DNA of 64,000 nucleotides, from the NCBI GenBank assembly GCA_037355855.1, contig CM074763.1, positions 3,782,001 through 3,846,000 on the forward strand, read 5' to 3'. This DNA comes from Pseudo-nitzschia pungens (taxonomy: Eukaryota; Bacillariophyta; Bacillariophyceae; Bacillariales; Bacillariaceae). Position numbers and translations under genes: made by a program. Below, one piece after another: positions 9,119-21,600 of the stretch. Below the pieces are notes generated by a model. That model was given only the letters and a program-made list of their open reading frames with translations. It ran no database searches and was not told where the DNA came from. The first letter of the stretch is position 1. Each line of letters begins with the position of its first letter.

Positions 9119-11797
9119 ATGCCTCCCCCTCCTAATAAGGGGTGGCCCGCCTCCCAAGCTGCTTCCCGGAAGAAAAGATCTTCCACGCCTCCTTCTTCTG
9201 CTAGGTCTGCCTCTGGGGCTTGGTCTAACAAGCGCCCCTTTGTGCAACAGACCCCTCCAAGACATTCTAGTGCCAACTCTGCTCTTACTACTCCCTCTCC
9301 TGCTCTTGATACCAGATCATCCTCTTCCTCAGCCTCATCAGCCTCTTCATCCTCTATGCATGGGTCTTCTGTTGATGATATGTCTTCATCTTCTTCTGTG
9401 TCCTCATCTGCAGGTGTGCTTTCTGATGTTGATATGCTTGGCACTGAATCTGCACCAGGGGAATCTGCACCAGGGGATTCCTTGCAATCTTCTTCTCTGT
9501 CAGCAGCTTCTCAGTTAGGCTCCCAGGAGTCAGGTCCTCCGCCGTCAGGTACTCTGTCAGGCTCTCAGTCGTCAGGTACTCTGCTGTCAGACCCCAAGCT
9601 GATAGGCTCCCAGTCCTCAGGCTCCCAGCAGCAGGGCTCCGAGCTGTCAGGATCCCAGCAACCAGGCTCCCAGCAGCCAGGATCCAAGCAGGCAGGCTCC
9701 CAGCTGCCAGGCCAACAGACGTCCAGACACACACCAACGGGTTCTGTGACCTCAGGCAAGGTCCCTGCTTCATCTATCCTCAAGCAATCTACTCTTGCCT
9801 TTTCCTCTGCCCAGAAGTCTGATCCCTCTCAGCAGCAAGCACGCCAATCCCAATGCCAGGAGGCTCTGGCTGCTGCAAACAGGGCTCATTCTGCTTCCTT
9901 CTTCTGGTGTTTTTATGGTAAGGGTCCCTGTTCTGGCAAGTCTCCTATACCTTCTGCAATTCATGCCTTTCGCACATCTCCAACAGGTAACCGGTTATGG
10001 GCTGGGTGTCCAAGCCCTACACACTTCTTCAGCAAGAAGGAGGGTAAAGACAAGAAATCCATCCATGATATTTGCCAGACTGCCATCCCTCCTGTTTATG
10101 CTCAGGTTTTTCCGGACACTCCTGATTGGCGCAATGCCTCTGTAGCTTCCTTGGCTTCTCTTGCCTCTGCTTGCTTTCACGGCTCTGCCCCAGCCTGGAC
10201 CAAGCACCCATCTGGCCAGGCTCTGAAGAAATGTTTTATTGGTTTGGTCAAGATGTCTCCTGAGTGTTTTGATGACCTGTATTGTGAGGGCAACCTTCTG
10301 CCTAGCACTGAAGGCAAAGTATGGTGGGCAGCCAATCAGGTGCTTGGCTCTCACTGGCATTTCAAGAAGCGACCTCCTACACCTGCGCCACCTGGGGCTG
10401 ATGATGCTTCCACTTCCAAATCTTCCACTTCCAAATCAGTGTCCTTTCTTCCTGGTGGTGGTGATGCTACTGTCTTGTCCTCTTCTGCTGGGCATTTCCT
10501 CCAACGCCGAGGGGTTTGCTCAAGTGATTCCCGAGCTCCAGTGGATGTAACTGCTGGCACCAAGTGTTCCCATAGTTCTTTTGTCACTCTGTCCCTTCCA
10601 AGGTTGTTGTCACAACGCCCTGGGGAACTGTATGATGAACTGCTCAAGTCTCTCACGGAAGCTTTGGATCTCCTTTGGACTGTTGACAAGCGCCTGGTGT
10701 TGTATGTCTTTCCCTCAAGAGCCCGGCTCAACCCCAAGGCCAAGCCTGTTACCAAGCTTTGGACTACACTTCCTGACAGGAAAACCTTGGAATTGTATGT
10801 TGCTCAGCTCTGGCTTCGCAGTAGAACTGCTCCTCACCTACGCTTCTTTGTGGGACACAGTGCTTCCCTGGAGACTCTCTTTTCTGTCCAGCTGCTCCAG
10901 AGGCTCAGAGACCGTGACATGGACCTGAAGTTTGACCACATACAGGCCCCAGTTATTGTCACCTGTGGTTTTCTCCTTGGATCTTACATGCAAAGTTTTG
11001 ATCTTGACCACTACAACGAATTGCTTCAGACTCATCCCAGGTTTCAGGCATGTCCTATTGCTGTTATCAGGAAGAATATCAGCCTTGACAACTCCAGAAC
11101 TCCTGATCCCAATCCGGTTCTGGCTGCTCATGTTTTATGTGATGCTACAAAGCGCGCCCAAACTGTTAAGCTCCTCAAAGCCCAGTTCAATCGGTGCAAA
11201 CCTTCCGACATTGCCTCTCTCCCTGATGGTAAATTCTACAAGTTTATTGAGACAGCTACCAATCCTTCTGACAGACCCCTTCCCCCTTCCAAGCTCAAGA
11301 CTGTTCGCCAAGCTAAGCACCGCCAAGCCAAATTTATTGAGAGCCATGAAACTGCTCCTGTTCTGGGGGTAGTTGATCTTGATCTTCCAGTTGACTTGGG
11401 CCAAGGGCTGGGTTTGAAGACACTGCGCAGTGTGCTTATGGGCATCAGAACCCGTGACAATTGGTCATGGCCTCTTTTTCTTTCTGTTAATACCAGTTCA
11501 TACCGAGGCGAGATCCTTGCTTTGTACAACATCACTACCAAGGCTGAAGCAATGGCCATGTTGTCTTTCCTGCCTATTTTTCTGGAAGCTCAGTATGGTT
11601 CTTGTGTTAGACAATGGTTCTCTTCTGAGTGCTTGACTGAAATGGAAGCTTACCATTGGGATGCTGCTGTCAATTGTGTTGTGGAAACTGCACCTGCTGC
11701 AGATCCAATGCAGGATGACTCTCTTCCCTTTTTTGGTGATGGGGATGCAAGAGATTGGGAACTTGTTGATGATGACTTGTCAGTTGACCTTGCCCCA
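9119..11797 (+). pseudogene. LINE-0 ORF1, N-terminal 893 codons (split by Copia)
   Basis: The chosen start is ATG at 9119 (MPPPPNKGWPASQ), the first ATG after the monomer array. The open frame runs back through the array but without an ATG. The N-terminal third is low complexity: Ser-rich with many GSQxSGSQ-type repeats about residues 140-210. A more ordered part follows from about 270, with FFWCFYGKGPC and a long region ending VDDDLSVDLAP. No RNA-recognition motif or CCHC knuckle is visible, so the expected role, RNA binding for the LINE ribonucleoprotein, is inferred from position only. The frame stops at 11803 only because Copia sequence begins at 11799. The missing C-terminus is at 23283-23341 and 63372-63782. 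Confidence 0.85.
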
Positions 11798-11798
11798 G

Positions 11799-12722
11799 TA
11801 TGAAGATATCCAGTGTGCTACCATCTGTGCTAAGGCTCCTGTGTAGGAGAGTGTACTGGGGCTACAGGCAGCAGCCTCCAGTAACTGACTAACAGGTGCT
11901 GAGCTGAGTGCTAGAGCTGTGTGCTAAATGGTTAGCAACAGGCTTAGCAACAGGTTCAGCAGCAGGCTTAGCAACAGACTTAGCAGAAGGCTTAGCAACA
12001 GGCTTAGCATCAGGCTTAGCAACAGACCTATCCTGTCTAGTAATGCTAGCAGAGTTTACTAGGGTCGCCGCGTACGATTTGTACCAATCGTACGTACCCC
12101 GAGTAAAGCACCTTTTATGGTGTAGCTAAATACTACAGGGTTAGGGTTGCTAATGCTACGAGATACTGAAAGATGCTAACCTACTATGATACCAATGCTA
12201 AGGTACGATGCTACCGCCGGGGTCGGGTCATTGGTGTATAATATATACCATGACCGGATACCCGGCCCAAACAGTTATCCAACGCGCTAGCATATGCGAG
12301 TTATTATCGCTAGCACACGATTCGATCTAATTAATCGGAGATACCTACGATACTCCGATACGCTATCCGTACAATACAGTACCAGAGCTACAGAGCGCTG
12401 TTATTATACGAGTTAGCGAATCGATGTCACGATACAGAGCTGAGCGCTTTGGCTCAGCTCCCTTCACTCTTTCTTTTATACTCTAAAATAAACACGCCTA
12501 TCATGCCCTCCTATCGATCGATTCCGATGTACCTCTAGGGAAGTGCCTTGTATTGCTTGAGCGTATGCAATAGACCTTGAACAGTCCACTGTAGACTCAC
12601 GATTTGCCAGGACTTTATGTGTTATTATTGTTAGGGCTTTCCCCTATTTTTAGACCAGTATGAGATAATTCATATCTACGATTAAGTTCCCCGAAGACCG
12701 CTGACGAGCGGATATCAACACA
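11799..12722 (+). repeat. Copia left LTR, possibly with a private 5' part
   Basis: Bases 12074-12722 match 22634-23282 without gaps. Bases 11799-12073 have no counterpart before 22634. Two readings are possible. Either the LTR is 924 bp and the right copy lost its U3, or the LTR is about 649 bp and the first 275 bp are extra DNA. The first is favoured by the terminal tgaagatatcc/ggatatcaaca inverted pair. Confidence 0.65.
11925..12045 (+). repeat. 12-bp tandem repeat in the Copia left end
   Basis: About nine copies of gcttagcaacag with small changes (tcagcagcag, cttagcatcagg, cttagcagaagg). Confidence 0.85.
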
Positions 12723-13633
12723 GTTTATCAGACCCACCGCTCGACCCACTACGAACCGGGACGCCGGCTAGAGCGTGTGACGAAACCCAGCTGGCTGATC
12801 ACCACTGGCATCCATGCCTACACTTGGATGTAAAACCTCAGCTGAAAACTGGACCAGCAGCTGACACCGCGAGATCCCTGATGTTAATGGGGAGCCCTTC
12901 CCCAGACACGCGACCGACTGGAGCCCACACATCCACCTCTGGGGCCTGTTGATACAGTAGATGAGCATCATGGTGGCACCATGGAGGCTCGATCCGGTAG
13001 GGGAAGGCGCAGGACGTGGAGAAAGCAGCGTCCATGATTCCCTGTTATTTTACAGGATTCAAGGGGGACGCTTGCTTACTACGGATGGAACCACACTGGA
13101 AAAAGAATTTTCGTGGAAGACAGACCACCACGTACTTCCCAGTGAAGACAGTGTCCAGCAGACCAAGGACATGACGTCAGGCCCATCCGACTGAGGCGCA
13201 GACAACCTCACGAGGCGCAGACAACCTCAAATCTGCCATACCATCGATTTTTTTGATTTTTAGCCAAGGGAATTTGGAATCAGACAAGCCAAGAACCCTG
13301 AGATCTGTCATATCTCAGAATCAAATCGATTGGTCCAGAGCAGAGCAGAAAGACCGAATAGAATTCTTCTCTTTTTGGTCGTAACCAACCATCGAATCGG
13401 AACCATCGATGTGGATACCTTTTTAGCCAACCATCGAATTGAAACCATCGATGTGGATACCTTTTTTAGACGTCGGCACGAAACAGTTGACATGGAAACG
13501 CTGACGTGATACCTTTTCTTTTGGCCGTCATCGATACAGACCTTCGATCGACAACTTGGATGGAAACAGTCCCCACCACAAAAGAATTTGGTTTAGAAAC
13601 TGAAGCAAATTAGGTAATCAAAGCAAGACAACC
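12723..13633 (+). other. Copia leader with short tandem duplications
   Basis: Non-coding stretch between the LTR and gag. It begins gtttatcagaccc, which resembles the core of an initiator-tRNA primer site only weakly. Tandem pairs occur: gaggcgcagacaacctca twice near 13192-13230, and a roughly 43-bp unit containing aaccatcgatgtggatacc twice near 13388-13470. Neither contains an open frame of note. Confidence 0.6.
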
Positions 13634-15616
13634 ATGGCCAAGCAAACCAGAAGACGAGCCGGCGCTGCTGGAGATGTCCCTGCCGCCGGAGACGGCGCTG
13701 CCCCTGGAGACGGTGGAGGCACTGTCCCTGGAGGCAACGCTCTTCCGCCTGGAGCGCCTGGAGCCGGTGTTCCCCCTGGAGCGCCTGGAGCCGGTGTTCC
13801 CCCTGGAGCCGGTGTTCCCCCTGTCGGAGCGCCTGGAGTCCCTCCTGTTGCTCCTGCTGTCCCTGCTGCGTTTGGCGCCTCCAGAGTCCAACAAGAACCC
13901 AACCTTGACATCCAGCCTCGATCTGAGATGATTCTACTTGCTGCTGTTCAAGAACTCAGAGCAATGCGCAATGAGAATGCGGCCCGAGTGGCTGCTGAGA
14001 ATGCAACCCGTGTGGCTGCTGAGAACGCAGCTCGAATGGCTGCTGAAGCTGCTGCTGCTGCTGCCGCCGCCGCTCGTGCTCCAGCTCCAGCTCCTGCAGC
14101 TGCTCCTGCTCCTGCCGCCGCCCCTACAGGAGCTAGTCCTGAAGTCCTCCAAGCCCATGCCACAGCCCAAGCTAATGGTGGAATCTCTGGATACAAGGAT
14201 GGAGCAAAGCTCAGCTCAAGGGAGTCAGACCTCCACGAGATCCTCTCTGGTTTCAGCAACAGTGATACGGCGGACGAACTATTCCGGAATGGCCTCAACA
14301 GCATCGAGGCGATCCAACAGCTCTCTACCAAGGAACTCCCCAAGTACCTCCGTGACTTCAATGGGGGTCGTCATCCGATGTGCCCCTACCATGAACGAGT
14401 ATTCATCGGACTATCCTTCAGACAATCTTTCCAGCTTCTTTCGGAATGGATCCGCTACCAACCTCTCATTGGTATCAAGCCTACAGCCCATACTTGGCTT
14501 AGTGATCCCCTCGCAGCCGACCGAACTCGCCAACGCCTACATGAAATGCAGACCGCCGACAAGGAGGCCGTCTCCTCGTCCATTACTCCGCCGAAGCTCA
14601 CCAACCTTGACAACTTCCGTCAATGGGAAGAAAGTTTCCGTCAGTTCCTCCGCTTCCAGTACAATGAACAAGGATTCCCCCTATCATACGTCATCCGTCC
14701 GAAGGAGCAAGAGACGGTGACTGCAGCAGAGAGATCCGCCACTGTTGGGAAGGACGGGACTTTTTCCAACTGGATGGATTATAATGTTCGATGCGCCACG
14801 CTTGAAGGCCCGCAATTTGTCACTGACAACCACGACGTTTGGGTGTTGCTCTGCAACGCAGTCCGTGATGGCCCTGCCTGGGCCTACACTCGAAGGTACA
14901 AAGACGCGAAGAATCCGACTGGGAACGCCCGAGCGGCTTTCCTACATCTCTACGAGAATGCCTTCTCCGCAACCAACGTCGCGGCTATTCTTGACAAGGT
15001 CCGTACCGGCATGTACACCTCCCGCTACACAGGAGACTCTCGAACATACGACTTTGAGAAGCACTGCAGAACTTGGTTGAATTTCCAGACTAAGCTCTCC
15101 AACCACAACAAGTTGCACGACGAAGAGGACTTCACCATGCGTTTCATCCACAGCATCCAAGACGATCGGTTTGAGAACCCCAAGATCCAGATCTTTGAAA
15201 CCGATAAGTACACCAAGGACTTCAACGAGTGCGTCTCGTACTTCAAGAGGTGCCTTGGCATACGCAAGATGGGTGCGGTTTCAACCAAGCGAGCGCGAAG
15301 TATCTCCTCTGTACACCAAGGTGGTGGTGGCAACCAAGGAAGCAACAAGGGCGGATCGTACGGCGGCAAGATTGAGGACAAGCCTTATCCCTATGAAGTC
15401 TACAAGACCTTCTCCAAGGAACAACGAAAGCAGTTGTATGACCTCCGCCAGCAGAAGAAAGCTCGAACTATTCAGTCCACTAGTTCTACCACGCCTGCTG
15501 CCTCCGCGAACGCGAACGCGACCCAAGGCGCAGGGAACAGTTTTGGGCCCAAGGGGCGCAAGAAGGGCAAGAAGAAGGGCAACGGCTCGAACCAAGGACA
15601 GACCCCCAAGAACTGA
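13634..15616 (+). CDS. Copia Gag
   Basis: 660 aa starting at ATG 13634 (MAKQTRRRAGAAG). Residues about 10-75 are collagen-like Gly/Ala/Pro/Val repeats (GAPGAGVPP). Residues about 95-165 are Ala-rich with AARVAAENA repeats, then Ala/Pro. The structured capsid-like part spans about 185-550, with FRQWEESFRQFLRF. The C-terminal 100 residues are basic and Gly/Asn-rich (GRKKGKKKGNGSNQG) and probably bind RNA. No CCHC zinc knuckle is present. It ends in TGA at 15614-15616, and the same frame continues open into pol. Confidence 0.85.
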   Translation: MAKQTRRRAGAAGDVPAAGDGAAPGDGGGTVPGGNALPPGAPGAGVPPGAPGAGVPPGAGVPPVGAPGVPPVAPAVPAAFGASRVQQEPNLDIQPRSEMILLAAVQELRAMRNENAARVAAENATRVAAENAARMAAEAAAAAAAAARAPAPAPAAAPAPAAAPTGASPEVLQAHATAQANGGISGYKDGAKLSSRESDLHEILSGFSNSDTADELFRNGLNSIEAIQQLSTKELPKYLRDFNGGRHPMCPYHERVFIGLSFRQSFQLLSEWIRYQPLIGIKPTAHTWLSDPLAADRTRQRLHEMQTADKEAVSSSITPPKLTNLDNFRQWEESFRQFLRFQYNEQGFPLSYVIRPKEQETVTAAERSATVGKDGTFSNWMDYNVRCATLEGPQFVTDNHDVWVLLCNAVRDGPAWAYTRRYKDAKNPTGNARAAFLHLYENAFSATNVAAILDKVRTGMYTSRYTGDSRTYDFEKHCRTWLNFQTKLSNHNKLHDEEDFTMRFIHSIQDDRFENPKIQIFETDKYTKDFNECVSYFKRCLGIRKMGAVSTKRARSISSVHQGGGGNQGSNKGGSYGGKIEDKPYPYEVYKTFSKEQRKQLYDLRQQKKARTIQSTSSTTPAASANANATQGAGNSFGPKGRKKGKKKGNGSNQGQTPKN

Positions 15617-18600
15617 AACGACGGCCGGTGCCCGAAATTAAGTAAGGTTTGCCAGCTGTTGTACCAGATGGATCTTCCACGCGCGCGCCCGAGCCCTGAG
15701 GGACAATGCGAGCTGGACAGCCACGCTGATACGACTGCCGCCGGTTCCAATATGATCTTGCTTGAAGACCAAGTCGTCAGCCACGTCGATGTTCATCCTT
15801 TTTCGCCTGAGCTCGAGCCTATCAAGAACATTCCTATTGGGACCTGTGTTACGGCCTACACAGATACCGACGGGAAAGTTTGGTTGATTTATTTCCACGA
15901 AGCCCTGTATTTTGGCGACAAGTTGTCCCACAGCTTGATCTGTCCGAATCAGATACGGGACTGTCATCCCAATCGTGTCAGTGAAGCGCCCCGTCAGTAT
16001 GATGAGCAGTCCAGTCACTCCATCCATATTGACAATACCGACCCTGAAGATCCCCATGCGGGCCACACCCTCGACATCAAGCTCCTGCTTGATGGGGTCG
16101 TGTCCTATTTCCCTTCCCGCAAGCCAACCAAGCATGAGATGGCTACATGCGACCATGTCGTTGCAACCCGAGATTTCCCTTGGGACCCAAAGAGCAAGAA
16201 GTTCGAGCAAGCCGAAGAAGCTATCGACGGCTCCCATCCGTTGAATCCTACGCTGTCTGTACTTCGCGCGGCGCCGCCCATGGCGACGCCAATCGCGTCT
16301 GCTGCAAAGACGCCCATCGCGTCGACGACCAAGCAGTCCAAGCAGTCCAACAAGCGTAAGATAGAGCCCGTCGAAACACGGTCCAACTTCAGTCCCCATT
16401 TGTACGACAAGCCTCTTCGAAGCGACGACCTGATCCTACCCCAGCATGATTGCTATGAGAAGTACAAGCTGCGGAGCCTTCAGCAACTCTGTACCCGCCG
16501 TGATCTGACCCCATGTGCGATCGCATCCGACTCGCGTCTGGATGCGCGGCTATCTTCTTTTTTCCATTCAGGCGATTCCCTGAAGACTTGCGGGGACGAT
16601 GTAGACGTGGATTCAGTACCAAGTCTTACAGTCAACGCCCTGCATACCCCGTTGTACGAGCGCGCCTACACCGATGGACGCGAGCGCTTCGAATTGGATC
16701 CCCGTTGCAGGGATTTCCCCGTCTGCCTGTCTGCCGTTTACAAGCATGTTCGATGGGACGACGATGCAGTCGAACCAGTCGATCCCGAGCTCGACACTAT
16801 CGCCAGACGAGCCAAGTGGGGTCCGACGATTGACACCGAACGATACTGCAAGATCGACTCCGACCGTCTGTCCAAGATTTGGGATGTATCTCCAAGAAAG
16901 GCTGCGGATACTCTTCGAGTCACGACGCAGAAAGGGTTCCGCAACCCTATGCATCCCCTTGTCCGCCGATTGCCAACGCAGAGCTTCAGAAACAAGCGCA
17001 TCGCGGCTGGCAAATGGTACACCGACACCTGGATGGCAAAGGTCCCGAGCATCATGCGACAAGATTCAGCCGCCCAAGTTTTCAGTAATGGTAAGGGCTA
17101 CGACGAGTTCATACCTATACAGGGCAAGAAGCAAGCGTATGAAGGCCTGAAGATTTTCATCCACGACGTCGGTATCCCCGAGCATTTGATATCTGATGGC
17201 GCTCGAGAGCAAGGAGCCCCTGGTACCTACAAGACTCCATGGAATAAGGTCGTCAGCAAAAACCATATCCATCAGACCTTTATCCAGCCAAGATGTCCCT
17301 TCCAGAACCGCGCGGAGCTCAGCATCGGCCATATCAGCAGAAGCATCCGCAAGAAGACGGCTCGGAAGCGATCCCCCAAGCGCCTGTGGGCTTTCTGCGG
17401 AGAGCTCGTTGCTGCCATCCGACAGCGCACGGCCTCCAGTGATCCTACGGCGATGGGTCGAACGCCGTTCGAAATTGTACATGGGTACATGCCTGATATA
17501 TCTCTGTACCAAGCCCATGAATGGTATGATTTCGTCTATTGGGTTGATCTCTCTGATGGGACCGAGAAGCTGGGACGGTGGCTTGGCCCGTGCGGTGATA
17601 GATTCGGAGGCGGAGACTGCCACTGGATTTTGAACGAAGCGGCCATGCCGGTGAGCACTAATACAGTCCGCGCTGTCACTGAAGAAGAATGGCGTTCCCA
17701 TGACGTCAAGCGATATATGGACTCATTTGACCAAGCAGTTGAATCCAAGATCGGGGACAAGGTTGAGGATAACGACGCAAAGTTCCAAGCTACCTACCCT
17801 GATCCCCCTGCTGAGTTATTCGAAGGTCACCAAGAACGATGGGAGCTCACCGAACCTGAAGCTTCCATCCCAGACATCGACGACCTCATACCTGATGGGG
17901 ATGACTATGATGAGTATATTGGTAATAATGTCATGATCCAGAAGGGCGACGAACGATTACGGTGTGTTGTGAAGAACCGTTCTGCTGACCTTAATGGCAA
18001 TCCGATTGGTAAGAGGAATGATAACCCTATCCTTGATACCAGAATGTATGATCTGCAGTTTCCAGATGGTTCCGTCGAGCAGTACACCGCCAACATCGTT
18101 GCTGAGAGCATGTACAGCGAAATCGACGACGACGGACGCATGTTTTCTCTACTGGACGAGATTATCGATCACGAGAAGGACGGATCCGCCGTTAGGAAGC
18201 AAGATGCGACGATCACCAACAAGCATGGTCGCAAAGTCCCCAAGCCTACAACGAAGGGATGGCGATTGCTCGTCAGTTGGAAAGACGGGACCGAATCCTG
18301 GTGTAAGTTGAGCGATCTGAAAGAGTCCTTTCCTGTGCAGACCGCAGAATACGCCATATCTGCCAAGATCTCGGATCAGCCAGCATTCCGATGGTGGATT
18401 CACCATGTACTACGAAGGAAGAAGCGAATCCTCAAGGCTACCAAGCGAAACAAGTACTGGGATCGGACCCACAAGTTCGGAGTGGAGCTACCACATTCTA
18501 TCCCTGAAGCCCTCGCCATCGACCGAAAGACGGGGACCGACTATTGGGAGAAGGCGATTGCGAAGGAGATGAGAAACAACGAGATGGCGTTCGAGTTTGA

Positions 18601-21600
18601 CCCCAGCTACACCGTCGAAGGTCTCAAGGCCGAAGGATTCAGCAAGATCACGACGCACATGATCTTTGACGTGAAGTTGGGGTCCCTGACGCGGAAAGCA
18701 CGGCTCGTCGCCGATGGTCATAAGGTACAAGCAACAGCTAAGGAACATACCTTCAGCAGTGTACCAAGCAGGGATTCAGTCCGTATTTTCTTCCTGTTGG
18801 CAGCGCTGAACAATTTGGACGTACTGTCTGCGGACATCCAGAATGCCTATCTTACAGCGCCGATCAAGAAGAAGTATTATTTGGTTGCACGAGCTGAAGA
18901 TGGTTTCCCCCCGCACTTGGTAGGTCAGGTATGTAAGATCGTTCGAGCACTGTATGGACTCCCTGTTGCAGGCGCGTCGTTCCGATCCTATTTGACCAAG
19001 CACCTACGAACGCTAGGATATCAACCCTGTAAAGCTGATCCTGACGTTCATATGCGAGTGGAGACACGAAAAGACGGCTCTAGGTACTGGGCCTACCTGA
19101 TTGCATACGTCGACGATATTATCTGTTGCAGTGAGGACCCTCGACGGCAGTTGGAAAGTATCGAGCAGCGCTTCACGCTGAAGGACGGGACTATAGAAGT
19201 TCCAACCTTGTATCTGGGCGCTGATGTCCATTCGCATGTGGTCGAAGACGACCCAATTCCCAAGTGGGCAATGTCCTCCGAGAAGTATGTTAAGAAAGCA
19301 ATCGACGCAGTGGAAAAGGAGCTTGGCACCGAGCAATATGGTTACAAGTACCTTCCGAACAAGGTGTCGACCCCGTTGACATCCGATTATCGCCCAGAAG
19401 TTGATGTTACCACCGAACTGGATCCAAGCAAGCAGAACTACTACCAGGGCCTGATTGGTGTCTTGAGGTGGCTGTGCGAACTTGGGAGACTGGATTTGGT
19501 CATGCCTGTATCCCTCATGTCTAGGTATCTAGCGCAAGCAAGAACAGGGCATTTGAACCAAGTATTGCACATGTTTGCCTATCTCAAGGCGCATGCCCGA
19601 TCCAAGTTGGTGTTTGATGAGACCCGGCCTGAAGTAGACGAGTCCAGATTTCCCGACTGTGATTGGAGTGAGTTCTATCCAGATGCCAAGGAGGTATTGC
19701 CACCGGATGCTCCTGAACCCCTTGGAAAAGCAGTTATTATGAGTTGTTTTGTCGATACGGACCATGCCGGATGCAAAGCAACAAGAAGATCCCATACCGG
19801 AATTATTATCTTTGTAAACAGGGCCCCTATCCTGTGGTTCAGCAAACGCCAGACCACTGTCGAGACGTCAACCTTTGGTTCTGAGATAGTTGCACTCCGA
19901 ATTGCCATTGAACTGATTGAGGGTCTTAGGTACAAGCTCAGGATGATGGGTGTCCCTATTGAAGGTCCTACCAATGTGTACTGTGACAATGAGTCTGTTG
20001 TTAAGAACACCACCAGGCCGGAGAGTCCATGCAACAAGAAGCACAACAGTGTTGCCTACCACAAGGCGCGCGAGTCTATTGCTGCTGGAACAATTCGGAT
20101 TGCAAAAGAGCCTGGCGAGACCAATATTGCTGACCTACAATTTGCGCGACGCGCATTTTGTCCGACGTTCCGATGTTCCAGTACTAAAAATACGTAGATT
20201 TCTACACAACTTTACCATGCGATATCTCGCTCCCTTATACACCCCCAATCACAACCCCAGGACCTACATGTATTAACCAAGACCTGCGCTCTTCGTTTCT
20301 GCTATCGGTTCAGTTGCTGGATGCTTCGTTTGGTTGCTTTGGTTGCCAATTCACCACTCGGTGGCCGATCAAGCAGCAGCAACAACCAACACAAAACCGA
20401 CACATAATTTTCTACAGCACTTCCAGTACAGATACTACAGCAATTCACCACTCTTTTTCGATGTACGGTACTGCTTCGATCTGTTCCCAAGCTCCAACCA
20501 AGGCCCTTACGTATATCTTGCTATACTTAATGTTCTACACTGTTTCCAAGCTGCTTAAGTGATTCTCACTTAAAGTTCTTCCACTGTAGGAATATTTCTA
20601 CACGAAATTCCAGATGTCATCTGTTTCCAAGTCTATTGCCCTGCTGGACCATAAGTGTTTTCGCTTATGGTCCTACTGTTTTCTGACCCAAGCCCAAAAG
20701 CCGCTAAGTACAGTTCACTTAAGGCTCTACCATCTACATATACCTCTCAGGTGTACAGTATAAATGTCATCTGTTTCCAAGTCTATTGCCCTGCTGGACC
20801 ATAAGTGTTTTCGCTTATGGTCCTACTGTTTTCTGACCCAAGCCCCAAAGCCGCTAAGTACAGTTCACTTAAGGCTCTACCATCTACATATACCTCCCAG
20901 ATGTACTGTATAAATGTCATCTGTTTCCAAGTCTACTGCCCTGCTGGACCATAAGTGTTTTCGCTTATGGTCCTACTGTTTCCTGACCCAAGCCCCAAAG
21001 TCGCTAAGTACAGTTTGCTTAAGGCTCTCCTACCTACATAACCCTGTCAGGTGCACACTTCAACTGTCATCTGTTTTCAAGTCCACTGCCCTGCTGGACT
21101 ATAAGTGTTTCGCTTATGGTCCTACTGTTTCTCGACCCAAGCCCCAAAGCCGCTAAGTGCAGCTTGCTTAAGGCTCTCCTACCTACATAACCCCCTCAGG
21201 TGCACACTTCAACTGTCATCTGTTTTCAAGTCTACTGCCCTGCTGGACCATAATTGTTTTTGACTATGGACCTACTGTTTTTCTGACCCAAGCCCCAAAG
21301 CCACTAAGTACATGTTACTTAATGCTTCACCACCAACATATACCCCTCCAGTTCACAGTACAGCTGCCACCTGTTTTCAAGCCTACAGCCCTGATGGTTC
21401 ATAAGTGTTATCACGTAAAGGCCGTGTTTCCAAGCTACTACAGGAGAGCAAGTTCGTTCTACGAATTTGGTAGTAGGCTCCACTGCCTCTTAGTGTTTCG
21501 ACGGAATACAAGCATTACCTGGGAAATTTTGCTTGTTTTCGGTGTACGGTACCATACGAATGGTAAGGAGTGTGTGGTAAGGAATGTGTTTGGGGCTGAC

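Noticed and set aside
11908..12129. Small frame in the Copia left end rich in GLATG repeats.
   Set aside because: It reads the 12-bp cttagcaacagg repeat; repeat-encoded and not shared with the right end.
12723..12745. A tRNA primer-binding site after the Copia left LTR.
   Set aside because: gtttatcagaccc resembles ggtatcaga only partly and does not begin TGG; evidence too weak to call.
13610..15750. Long minus-strand frames opposite Copia gag and pol.
   Set aside because: They are shadows of the GC-rich coding strand, with no family features.
20600..21200. Open frames of 70-170 residues inside the non-autonomous elements.
   Set aside because: They are products of the tandem hairpin units, differ between copies and have no protein features.
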